Shown: piece by piece, positions 17,189-25,170 of the stretch
Numbering within the stretch: the stretch's first letter is position 1
Layout: the number at the start of each line of letters is the position of its first letter
Origin: Zhongshania sp.
GTDB lineage: Bacteria > Pseudomonadota > Gammaproteobacteria > Pseudomonadales > Spongiibacteraceae
Direction: 5' to 3'
Length of the DNA: 64,000 nucleotides
Assembly (NCBI RefSeq): GCF_029212375.1
Contig: NZ_JARGNU010000001.1
Span: 124,001 to 188,000 of the forward strand
The notes under the pieces: model-generated
What the model saw: the letters and a program-made list of their open reading frames with translations, nothing else
Told to the model about the DNA's origin: nothing
Database searches by the model: none
Made by a program: the position numbers and the translations under genes

Positions 17189-20071
17189 ATGATCCAGTAC
17201 TTTGATCCACGTAAACCGGACCCTAATAAAGATTTAGGAACCCCGCCAAGCTTATCAACCGAGCTGGTGAGTCTTGCCATCGATGGCCGTGAGATCGTAG
17301 TGCCCGAAGGCACCTCGGTACTCAGGGCCGCCGCGCTTGCCGGAATTAATATTCCTAAGTTATGTGCCTCAGATAATTTAGAGGCCTTTGGTTCCTGCCG
17401 TCTGTGCGCGGTACAAATTGAAGGCCGCAAGGGCTTTCCTGCGTCATGTACCACACCCGTTGCCGAGGGTATGCAGGTCAGCACCCAGACCGAGCCAGTG
17501 GCCAAGCTGCGCCGCAATATTATGGAATTGTATATCTCCGACCACCCGCTGGACTGTTTAACCTGTCCCGCTAACGGTGACTGTGAGCTGCAAGATATGG
17601 CGGGTGCAGTTGGTCTGCGAGAAGTGCGTTATGGCTTTGATGGCGAGAATCATCTGCACGCCGAGAAAGACGAGTCGAATCCCTATTTCAGTTTTGATCC
17701 CAGCAAGTGCATTGTCTGTTCGCGCTGTGTGCGCGCCTGTGAAGAAGTGCAGGGCACTTTCGCATTAACCATTGATGGTCGCGGTTTCGACTCCAAGGTG
17801 TCCGCTGGGGCGAATGATTCCTTTATGGACTCCGACTGTGTTTCCTGCGGCGCTTGTGTGCAGGCTTGCCCAACGTCCACCTTGATGGAAAAAAGCGTTA
17901 TTGAGCAAGGTCAGCCGGAACACAGTATTGTGACCACCTGCGCCTATTGCGGCGTGGGCTGTTCCTTTAAAGCTGAAATGAAAGGCAATGAAGTAATACG
18001 CATGGTGCCCTACAAAGGCGGCGATGCAAATCACGGTCACTCCTGTGTAAAAGGCCGTTTTGCCTTTGGCTATGCCACCCATAAAGATCGGGTGCGCTCG
18101 CCAATGATTCGCGACAGCATTGATCAGCCATGGCAGGAAGTAAGCTGGGAGCAGGCGATAAGCTTTGCGGCGAAGCGGCTTAAAGACGTGCAGGCCAAAT
18201 ACGGTCGCGAAAGCATTGGTGGTATCACCTCTTCGCGCTGTACCAACGAAGAAACCTATCTCGTTCAAAAATTAGTGCGTGCCGCCTTTGGTAATAACAA
18301 TACCGATACCTGTGCGCGGGTCTGTCATTCGCCCACCGGCTACGGTCTTAAAACCACCCTTGGCGAATCTGCTGGCACCCAGACTTTTGACTCGGTAATG
18401 AAGGCCGATTGCATAGTGGTGATTGGCGCCAACCCAACCGATGCGCATCCGGTGTTTGCCTCGCAATTGCGGCGGCGTCTGCGTCAAGGTGCAGAGCTGA
18501 TCGTGATTGATCCCCGCAAAATTGATCTGCTAAAAACACCGCATATGGGCAAGGGCATGCATTTGCCGCTGCGGCCAGGCACCAATGTCACCATCATTAA
18601 CGCCTTAGCGCATGTGGTCGTTACGGAAGGGCTAGAAGACAAAAATTTCGTATCGACCCGCTGTGACGAAAAAGCCTATCAAGCCTGGCGTAAATTTATT
18701 AGCGAGCCACGTCATTCCCCCGAAGTGTTAGAAGAGATCACTGGCGTTGCCGCTGAAGATGTGCGCAAAGCTGCTCGCGCCTACGCCACGGCAGGTAACG
18801 GCGCTATCTATTATGGCCTTGGTGTTACCGAACACAGCCAAGGGTCGACCATGGTAATGGGCATTGCTAATTTAGCGATGGCTACCGGTAATATCGGCCG
18901 CGAAGGTGTGGGTGTAAACCCGCTGCGGGGCCAGAACAATGTGCAAGGCTCCTGCGATATGGGTTCATTCCCCCACGAACTGCCGGGCTATCAGCATGTG
19001 TCCGACGTAGTAGCGCGCTCGCGTTTTGAATCGGCGTGGGGCGTGGTGCTCGACGACGAGCCGGGTCTGCGTATTCCCAATATGTTTGACGCTGCCATTG
19101 CCGGCAGTTTCAAAGCGCTTTACGTACAGGGCGAGGACATCGCCCAGTCAGACCCCAACACCCAGCATGTGGAATCGGCACTGCGGGCCTTAGACTGCTT
19201 AATCGTTCAAGATATCTTCCTCAATGAAACCGCAAAATTTGCCCACGTTCTTTTGCCGGGTTCTACCTTCTTAGAAAAAAATGGCACTTTCACCAATGCC
19301 GAGCGCCGTATTAACCGCGTGCGCAAAGTTATGCCCGCCATTGCCGGTAAAGAAGACTGGGAAGTGACCGTGGATTTGGCCAACGAGCTGGGCTACCCCA
19401 TGAACTACCAGCACCCAAGCGAAATTATGGATGAGATTGCCCAGCTCACGCCAAGCTTTAATGGCGTTAGCTACGCTAAATTAGAAGAGCAGGGCAGTAT
19501 TCAGTGGCCCTGTAATGCCGATCACCCAGACGGTACGCCCACCATGCACGAGGTCGACTTCCCGATTGGTAAAGGCCAGTTTGCGATTACCGAATACGTG
19601 GCGACCTCGGAAAAAACTAATCGCCGCTTCCCGCTGTTATTAACCACCGGCCGAATTTTGTCGCAATACAATGTGGGCGCGCAAACGCGGCGCACCGCTA
19701 ACCAGCAATGGCACGATGAAGATGTACTTGAAGTGCATCCTCACGACGCCGAGCTGCGCGGTATTCACGATGGCGACTGGCTGGGTATTTCCAGCCGCGC
19801 TGGTCAAACAGTGTTGCGGGCAAGGGTAAGTGAGCGCATGTTGCCGGGGGTGGTGTACACCACCTTCCATCATCCGGGTAGTGGCGCCAATGTTATTACC
19901 ACCGATAATTCCGATTGGGCGACTAACTGCCCAGAATACAAAGTCACGGCGGTGCAGGTAGAAAAAGTCAGTCAGCCCTCGGAATGGCAGCGGCAGTTCA
20001 AAGCCTTTGATGAGCGCCAGCGCAAACTGTATCGCAAGCCTAAGGGAGCGCCAGAACATGTTGGCCGTTAA
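17189..20071 (+). CDS. fdsA: NAD-dependent formate dehydrogenase alpha (catalytic) subunit
   Basis: 960 residues, cytoplasmic catalytic subunit of the FdsABG type. The N-terminus carries a [2Fe-2S] ferredoxin domain (CASDNLEAFGSCRLC), then a NuoG-like His/Cys [4Fe-4S] site (DHPLDCLTCPANGDCELQ) and two [4Fe-4S] ferredoxin motifs (CIVCSRCVRAC and CVSCGACVQAC). The molybdopterin domain follows, with its own cluster (CAYCGVGC). The active-site residue is cysteine (ARVCHSPTGYG, Cys379), not selenocysteine. The C-terminal dinucleotide-binding domain begins near residue 810. It overlaps fdhD by 14 bases. It oxidises formate to CO2 using a bis-MGD molybdenum (possibly tungsten) cofactor. Confidence 0.95.
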   Translation: MIQYFDPRKPDPNKDLGTPPSLSTELVSLAIDGREIVVPEGTSVLRAAALAGINIPKLCASDNLEAFGSCRLCAVQIEGRKGFPASCTTPVAEGMQVSTQTEPVAKLRRNIMELYISDHPLDCLTCPANGDCELQDMAGAVGLREVRYGFDGENHLHAEKDESNPYFSFDPSKCIVCSRCVRACEEVQGTFALTIDGRGFDSKVSAGANDSFMDSDCVSCGACVQACPTSTLMEKSVIEQGQPEHSIVTTCAYCGVGCSFKAEMKGNEVIRMVPYKGGDANHGHSCVKGRFAFGYATHKDRVRSPMIRDSIDQPWQEVSWEQAISFAAKRLKDVQAKYGRESIGGITSSRCTNEETYLVQKLVRAAFGNNNTDTCARVCHSPTGYGLKTTLGESAGTQTFDSVMKADCIVVIGANPTDAHPVFASQLRRRLRQGAELIVIDPRKIDLLKTPHMGKGMHLPLRPGTNVTIINALAHVVVTEGLEDKNFVSTRCDEKAYQAWRKFISEPRHSPEVLEEITGVAAEDVRKAARAYATAGNGAIYYGLGVTEHSQGSTMVMGIANLAMATGNIGREGVGVNPLRGQNNVQGSCDMGSFPHELPGYQHVSDVVARSRFESAWGVVLDDEPGLRIPNMFDAAIAGSFKALYVQGEDIAQSDPNTQHVESALRALDCLIVQDIFLNETAKFAHVLLPGSTFLEKNGTFTNAERRINRVRKVMPAIAGKEDWEVTVDLANELGYPMNYQHPSEIMDEIAQLTPSFNGVSYAKLEEQGSIQWPCNADHPDGTPTMHEVDFPIGKGQFAITEYVATSEKTNRRFPLLLTTGRILSQYNVGAQTRRTANQQWHDEDVLEVHPHDAELRGIHDGDWLGISSRAGQTVLRARVSERMLPGVVYTTFHHPGSGANVITTDNSDWATNCPEYKVTAVQVEKVSQPSEWQRQFKAFDERQRKLYRKPKGAPEHVGR

Positions 20072-20882
20072 GCTCGTGGAAGATAGCAGTAAGCCAGTAG
20101 GCAGTGCGCGGGCAGCGGTCGATGTGCGTCGCGCCAACCAGCGCAAGACCGCGCCGCTGGACGATCATATCGCCATGGAAGTGCCGGTGGCGATGGTCTA
20201 CAACGGCATCTCTCACGCGGTGATGATGGCGACCCCCGCTGACCTAAAAGACTTTGCGCTGGGCTTTAGTCTTAGCGAAGGTATTCTCACCGACACCCAG
20301 CAATTATTTGATTGCGACGTTAAAACTGTTGCGCACGGCCTGTCGGTTGAAATGCGCATCGCTAATTCCTGTTTGGCAGCACTCAAGCAGCGGCGGCGCA
20401 ACCTCACCGGCCGCACTGGCTGTGGTTTATGCGGTACAGAATCTTTAGAAAGCGCGATTCGCCCAGTGCGCAATGTTACTGCGCCAGTGGTGTCTGATGA
20501 CGCTGTGCAGCGCGCCCTTAAAATGTTTCCCCAGCACCAAGCCTTACAAGCGCAAACCGGCGCAAGTCACGGCGTGGCTTGGTGTGACTTGGCAGGCAAT
20601 ATTGTAAAAGTGCGAGAAGACGTTGGCCGACACAATGCGCTGGATAAATTAATCGGTGTGCTGTTGCAGACTCATACCGATTTAAGCCAAGGCTTTGTGT
20701 TGGTGTCTAGTCGGGCAAGTTATGAAATGGTTCACAAGAGTTGCGCGGTAGGTATTGGCGCCTTGGTGGCGGTGTCAGCACCCACCTCACTTGCAATTGA
20801 ACAAGCCGCAGCAGCGGGCCAATTACTGATTGGCTTCGCCCGCGAAGGCCGCCACGTTATTTATAATAATCCTTGGGAGTAA
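20058..20882 (+). CDS. fdhD: Formate dehydrogenase accessory sulfurtransferase FdhD
   Basis: About 274 residues. FdhD moves sulfur from the cysteine desulfurase IscS to the molybdenum cofactor before insertion into formate dehydrogenase. The conserved CGLCG cysteine pair (about residues 121-125) and the VREDVGRHNALDKLIG and VSSRASYEMVHKS motifs are visible. The frame extends to 20007, but the ATG at 20058 (MLAVKLVED) follows a GGGAG element and is preferred. It still overlaps the fdsA end by 14 bases, which suggests coupled translation. Confidence 0.92.
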   Translation: MLAVKLVEDSSKPVGSARAAVDVRRANQRKTAPLDDHIAMEVPVAMVYNGISHAVMMATPADLKDFALGFSLSEGILTDTQQLFDCDVKTVAHGLSVEMRIANSCLAALKQRRRNLTGRTGCGLCGTESLESAIRPVRNVTAPVVSDDAVQRALKMFPQHQALQAQTGASHGVAWCDLAGNIVKVREDVGRHNALDKLIGVLLQTHTDLSQGFVLVSSRASYEMVHKSCAVGIGALVAVSAPTSLAIEQAAAAGQLLIGFAREGRHVIYNNPWE

Positions 20883-20891
20883 CTGGGCGAG

Positions 20892-21119
20892 ATGAGCAGC
20901 GCGCACAGCAAAAGTGTTGATAATTTAATTCGTATGGCAAATGACATTGCCGAAAATTTGCGTCATGGCGCCAGCGACGATGCAATTGCTGCCGAACAAG
21001 TCGCGAATCATATTCGGCGGTTTTGGGCGCGGGCAATGAAGTTAGAAATAAAAGAATATCTGAAATCTGGTGGAGCGGATTTGAACAAAATAGCATCCAC
21101 TGCCATCGGTTTTATTTAA
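20892..21119 (+). CDS. fdsD: NAD-dependent formate dehydrogenase delta subunit
   Basis: 75-residue FdsD-type protein, last in the operon. The family pattern VDNLIRMANDIAENL near the N-terminus and HIRRFWARAMKLEI in the middle match the delta subunit found with FdsABG enzymes, where it helps assembly or stability of the complex. It begins nine bases after the fdhD stop. The tandem-repeat terminators follow. Confidence 0.88.
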   Translation: MSSAHSKSVDNLIRMANDIAENLRHGASDDAIAAEQVANHIRRFWARAMKLEIKEYLKSGGADLNKIASTAIGFI

Positions 21120-21136
21120 TGGTAGTGGATGTATGC

Positions 21137-21190
21137 ACGGCGCCCTTTTATACGGTGCCTTTTTACACGGCGCCTTTTTGCACGACACCT
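21137..21190 (+). terminator. Terminators built from 15-bp tandem repeats
   Basis: About 3.6 copies of a 15-bp unit (ACGGCGCCTTTTTAC-like) start at 21137, 21152, 21167 and 21182. Neighbouring units can pair GGCGCC with GGTGCC or GGCGCC, and each stem is followed by a T-run. The array therefore looks like two overlapping Rho-independent terminators for the fds operon, facing the convergent VOC gene. Confidence 0.6.
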
Positions 21191-21203
21191 TAAAGCGTTC
21201 TTT

Positions 21204-21809
21204 CTACGCGGATGGTGGCGGTGGTAAGGTATCAAAATGATATTCAGTGCCGGGCTTAACTGGCGCCGAACCCACTTTGCATAATTCCCATTCATCGCCA
21301 CCATTACGCAGTTTCTGCAGCAATAGCTCGGGGTCGAAATCGAGACCAATGGGGTTTTTCTCAAATTCCTCTGAAGAAAACCACCCTATGCAGCCTTCCA
21401 TTGTAGGAAAATTGTCAACTTGAAGTTCTATTTCATTGCCATCGGGATCGCGGAAATACATGGAGGTCGTCGGGCCATGATTAATACACCAAAATGGCTC
21501 AACACCTTTGTCTTTGAGTTGTTCCCAGTGGCTCAGCAGTTCATCGAGATTTTTATAAGTGAACGCAGCGTGGTCAAACCCAGTGTATTTTTTGTCGGGC
21601 GAAGGTAAATGGGCGGTATTTAGAAATGCGATGCGATGATGTTCCTCGTCGTAGGTTAGAAATGAAATCATTGGTGACTCAAAAGAGCCTCTAAGATTCA
21701 AAACGGTTCGGTACCACTCGATCATTTCATCGTATTTTTTAGCTCGAATAACAATGTGAGCCAATTTTTGCGGCACTATTGTTTGGCTGGCTGTGAGGGT
21801 ATTTGGCAT
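21204..21809 (-). CDS. VOC-family protein, probable extradiol ring-cleavage dioxygenase
   Basis: About 201 residues of the vicinal oxygen chelate (glyoxalase/extradiol dioxygenase) superfamily. The metal triad is visible: His18 (LAHIVI), His80 (FDHAAF) and Glu128 (DPDGNEIELQVD). A single VOC domain of this length suggests a small extradiol-type enzyme acting on a catecholic substrate, although other VOC reactions cannot be excluded. The frame also opens at a GTG (21818), but the ATG at 21809 follows an AGGTG ribosome site. It lies next to the FAH-family hydrolase in the same orientation, which supports a ring-cleavage pathway. A dyad (21861-21876) sits in its promoter. Confidence 0.72.
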   Translation of the reverse strand: MPNTLTASQTIVPQKLAHIVIRAKKYDEMIEWYRTVLNLRGSFESPMISFLTYDEEHHRIAFLNTAHLPSPDKKYTGFDHAAFTYKNLDELLSHWEQLKDKGVEPFWCINHGPTTSMYFRDPDGNEIELQVDNFPTMEGCIGWFSSEEFEKNPIGLDFDPELLLQKLRNGGDEWELCKVGSAPVKPGTEYHFDTLPPPPSA

Positions 21810-21860
21810 TGTGTTCACCTATTTTATTCTGAGTAGGATATAAATGAAATTTGACACAAA

Positions 21861-21876
21861 TTTACCACGTGGTCAA
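21861..21876. promoter_or_regulatory. TTTACC-N4-GGTCAA dyad upstream of the VOC gene
   Basis: An imperfect inverted repeat, TTTACC ACGT GGTCAA, lies about 50 bases upstream of the VOC start. The same pattern occurs upstream of the first flavin monooxygenase (23214-23229), so this may be a shared operator of the catabolic genes. Confidence 0.45.
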
Positions 21877-21885
21877 TATTGAGGT

Positions 21886-22743
21886 TTACGGCTCTTTGGC
21901 AACGATATTTTCAATTGCGCCAAGCTGATCGATTTCAACTCGGACAATATCACCCTCTTTTAGGTAATTTGCTGGACTCATCAGTGCGCCTACGCCAGCG
22001 GGTGTGCCGGTGAAAATTACATCGCCAGGTTCTAATGTCATCGCTTGGCTCAGGTGTGCAATTTGCGCAGCGCAATCGAACATTAGGTATTTGGTGTTGG
22101 ATTCTTGGCGCTTTTCGCCATTTACATAACAGCGGATACCTAAATTAGTTTCGTCGACGGCGTCGGCGGTGACGATATACGGGCCAATGGGCGCGTGGCT
22201 GTCGAAGGATTTACCAATCATGAATTGACCGGTTCGCAGCTGCCAGTCACGTACGCTTACATCGTTGCCAATACAAAAGCCAAAGATCGCGGATCGCGCT
22301 TCTGATTCAGAAATATTTTTACAGCGTTTACCGATAATAAAAACCATCTCCGCTTCGTAATCTAGCTTATCGGAAGCGCGCGGCAATTGAATCGCGTCGA
22401 AGGGTCCATTGATCGAGGTGACGGCCTTTGAAAACCAGACTTGGTGCTCGGGGCGCTCGATGCCACCGGTAGCGGCCTCGACGGCATGGTCTGCGTAGTT
22501 AAGGCCAATGCCAAAAATTTTACCTGGCCGGCTTACTGGTGCCTCCAGTTTAATTTCGTCTAAGCGGTAATCTATAGGGACTTCCAAATCTTTAATTATG
22601 TCTTTGACGCTTTCCCATTGATTAATGAGCGATATCATATCTGCGGGAAGGCTGGGAAGGTGGTGATATAAATCTATTATTCCACCGTCGACTATTTTTG
22701 CAATACGACGTGTATTTTCGTGGGTAAACTGCGCTAATTTCAT
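21886..22743 (-). CDS. Fumarylacetoacetate hydrolase-family protein
   Basis: 285 residues. FAH-family enzymes hydrolyse or hydrate 2-oxo acids made by ring cleavage, for example acylpyruvates or 2-oxopent-4-enoate. The metal-binding Glu pair is in LDYEAEMVFIIG, and the following GNDVSVRDWQ carries the aspartate. FTGTPAGVG is the typical C-terminal loop. The N-terminal domain (about 1-70) is the small one common to FAHD1-type proteins. It is on the same strand as the VOC enzyme, 76 bases upstream of it, so the two may act in succession. The exact reaction is not fixed by the sequence. Confidence 0.8.
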   Translation of the reverse strand: MKLAQFTHENTRRIAKIVDGGIIDLYHHLPSLPADMISLINQWESVKDIIKDLEVPIDYRLDEIKLEAPVSRPGKIFGIGLNYADHAVEAATGGIERPEHQVWFSKAVTSINGPFDAIQLPRASDKLDYEAEMVFIIGKRCKNISESEARSAIFGFCIGNDVSVRDWQLRTGQFMIGKSFDSHAPIGPYIVTADAVDETNLGIRCYVNGEKRQESNTKYLMFDCAAQIAHLSQAMTLEPGDVIFTGTPAGVGALMSPANYLKEGDIVRVEIDQLGAIENIVAKEP

Positions 22744-23280
22744 TTTAAGTCCATTTTTAGTAGGTCGAAAAATTATTTTGATGCAATGATTTTATAAGTT
22801 TTTTGAAAAAAATTTTGTAAATCAATCAATGTTTCGCTTAGGCATTCTGCTAGCCGGGGATAAACCGCAAGGGCTAATGATGCCCTTAGTGGGCTTCCTG
22901 GCTTTTAGTTGTGATAGTCCTTGGGAGCTTCTGCACAATGTGGTGATACTCCGGCGGAGCCTTTACTGCTTTTGTAATAGTGCAGTACATATTTTTCTGG
23001 CTATCTATTGTTGTGCTTTGTCGCCGAGCGAATTAATGCCAAGGATCGCATAAGCTTACCGATTGGTCAATTGCGTTGGGGTTTAGGGCTTACTTTGCAT
23101 CCCTTAATCCCTTTGCGCAGGTATTATTTGCCCTTATAACGGTGAGTTTGGGTTATAAGAGGCGGATAAGGTTTGCCTGCAATGGATAAAATTGGTGGCT
23201 CGTAAATTCTTTATTTACCAAACGGTAAAACACTGCTTTAATATCACTATTCTAATAATAGATGGTGGAGAAGCATTTTA
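22744..23280. other. Divergent intergenic region of the catabolic cluster
   Basis: This 537-bp gap separates the FAH hydrolase (minus) and the first flavin monooxygenase (plus). A 74-codon frame at 22829-23053 has no family-like content and no ribosome site, and I do not call it. The only clear element is the dyad at 23214-23229. Confidence 0.4.
23214..23229. promoter_or_regulatory. Perfect TTTACC-N4-GGTAAA dyad upstream of the flavin monooxygenase
   Basis: Six-base perfect arms with spacer AAAC lie 52 bases upstream of the monooxygenase ATG. The pattern matches the element before the VOC gene (21861-21876). It is a likely repressor or activator site; the regulator is not identified. Confidence 0.5.
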
Positions 23281-24909
23281 ATGAATACGAATGTAATAAT
23301 TGCAGGCGCCGGTCCGGTTGGAATGACACTGGCGCTCGAGTTAGCGAGGTACGGTGTTAAATCGATTTTGCTAGAGCGAAATGAGACGACAACGCGACAT
23401 CCCAAGATGGATTTAACCAATGGCCGCAGCATGGAGCTTTATGCGCGGCTTGGTGTTGTTGAGGCGCTCAGGGATGTTGGGGTGCCTAGAGAAAATTCAT
23501 TTGATATCAGCTGGATTACTCGTCTCGCAGGCTATGAGCTGTTCCGGTATCGCTATCCGTCATCTACCGAATTTGAAGCAAACTCTCGTGCAATTAACGA
23601 CGGTAGCTTTCCCGCTGAAGCGCCGCTGCGAGTAAGCCAAATTGATATAGAGCCAGTTTTGAAACGCTTTGTGGACGAGAGTCCGCTTATAGATGTGCGG
23701 TTTGGCGTTGCTTTTGAGGAGATCGTAGAAGAATCCTCAGGTTCGATTTCTGTCCTTGTAAAGAATCAGCGTAGTGGTGAGACTGACGTTCTCAGTGGGA
23801 TGTTCTTAGCGGGTTGCGATGGCGGTGGTAGCCGCGTTCGTCGTAAATTAGGCATTGAACTCGATGGCGAAGAAGCGGTGGCTGGTGCGTTTATGGTCCA
23901 CTTTCGATCCACCGATACCGAACTGCTCCAGCGCTGGGGTGGTACTTGGCATTACCAGAACGGTGCGGGAACCTTAATAGCGCAAAATGATAAAGATACA
24001 TGGACGCTGCAAGCGTGGCTACCACCGGGTGAGGATGGCTTGGAGTGGAAGGCCGAAGACGTCTTGGAAAACTGGGTTGGTCAAAAATTTAACTATGAAA
24101 TTTTGCAGGCAAATCCGTGGGCTGCTCACTTTGTAGTGGCGAAACAATATTACAAAGGGCGGGCTATTTTGGCGGGTGACTCTGCACATCAGTTTATTCC
24201 TACAGGCGGGTATGGCATGAACTCGGGTATTGCCGACGCCATTGGTTTGGCGTGGGTGCTCACTGCAAATGTGCAAGGTTGGGGCGACATGAGTCTGGTA
24301 GATGCTTACGAGGCTGAGCGACGTCCGACGGCGTGGTGGCATCTTGAGGCATCGCGGCGGCATTTCTTGGTGCGGCAAGCGTTTACGATGGCATATATGG
24401 CTGCGGGCGATATTGACTCGGATACCGAAGTGGCCTCGAGTAATCGATCAGCCTTGGCAGAGAAGTGCCGTATGCTGGGCAATGCTGAAAATGAAAGCTA
24501 TGGGGTTGAATTAGGCTACCGCTACGATTCCGATATTATTTTGGGCGAAGCAGGTAATGAAGAAATAGACCCTCTGGTATATACGCCTAGCACGGAACCA
24601 GGGCGGAGATTACCGCACGTATATTTGGAAAATGGCCAGTCGATTTATTCGCTACTTGGAAACAACTTTAACTTGCTGGTATGCGAAGACAGTATTGATG
24701 TTTCTTCGCGGTCACTACTTGATGAAGCATTGGCTTCGACCTTGGCTCCGCCTTGTGAGATTGTCGTGATCAATAATGCAAATGCAAAGAAGGTGTTGGC
24801 TTCAAAATATGTGCTCGTGCGGCCAGACCTGCATATCGCTTGGCGATCTGATCAAATCACAAGCGAGTTTGCGAGTGTATTATTAAAAGCGATTGGCAAA
24901 GCAGCTTGA
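23281..24909 (+). CDS. FAD-dependent aromatic monooxygenase (PHBH/MhpA-like)
   Basis: 542 residues of the group A flavoprotein hydroxylases. The FAD-binding GxGxxG is in IIAGAGPVGMTLALELARYG (residues 6-25). The DG motif is GCDGGGSRVRRKLG, and the GD motif is ILAGDSAHQFIPTGGYGMNSG. The C-terminal ~150 residues form the thioredoxin-like extension of the phenol hydroxylase/MhpA subgroup. It probably hydroxylates a phenolic ring using NAD(P)H and O2. A GGTGGAG ribosome site precedes the ATG. It is followed by a second, diverged monooxygenase, then a Rieske oxygenase. Confidence 0.8.
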   Translation: MNTNVIIAGAGPVGMTLALELARYGVKSILLERNETTTRHPKMDLTNGRSMELYARLGVVEALRDVGVPRENSFDISWITRLAGYELFRYRYPSSTEFEANSRAINDGSFPAEAPLRVSQIDIEPVLKRFVDESPLIDVRFGVAFEEIVEESSGSISVLVKNQRSGETDVLSGMFLAGCDGGGSRVRRKLGIELDGEEAVAGAFMVHFRSTDTELLQRWGGTWHYQNGAGTLIAQNDKDTWTLQAWLPPGEDGLEWKAEDVLENWVGQKFNYEILQANPWAAHFVVAKQYYKGRAILAGDSAHQFIPTGGYGMNSGIADAIGLAWVLTANVQGWGDMSLVDAYEAERRPTAWWHLEASRRHFLVRQAFTMAYMAAGDIDSDTEVASSNRSALAEKCRMLGNAENESYGVELGYRYDSDIILGEAGNEEIDPLVYTPSTEPGRRLPHVYLENGQSIYSLLGNNFNLLVCEDSIDVSSRSLLDEALASTLAPPCEIVVINNANAKKVLASKYVLVRPDLHIAWRSDQITSEFASVLLKAIGKAA

Positions 24910-25170
24910 GTACTTGGCTTTGGCCAGTAAGAACGGAAATTGCTCGGCGATTGAATGATAGCAAACCTATCAGGCAGATTTAACGCATAGTGCGCTAGTT
25001 GGTTGCACCCCTGACGGCTAGCTCTAAAGTTGGGGTGATACTAAGGCCTTTAAGGTAGAAGCTTTTATTTATATAGATAAGCAGAGGCATCTTAGTAGTC
25101 TGGTATTTACGTAAGTGAGTACTAATCGCAGCCTAGGTCATTTTTAATTGTGAATGGGAGAATTAAAATA

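Noticed and set aside
21137-21190. CRISPR-like array
   Set aside because: Units are 15 bases with no spacers; the sequence folds as terminator stems.
22829-23053. 74-codon frame upstream of the flavin monooxygenase
   Set aside because: Cysteine-rich random-looking translation without a ribosome site; more likely promoter region.
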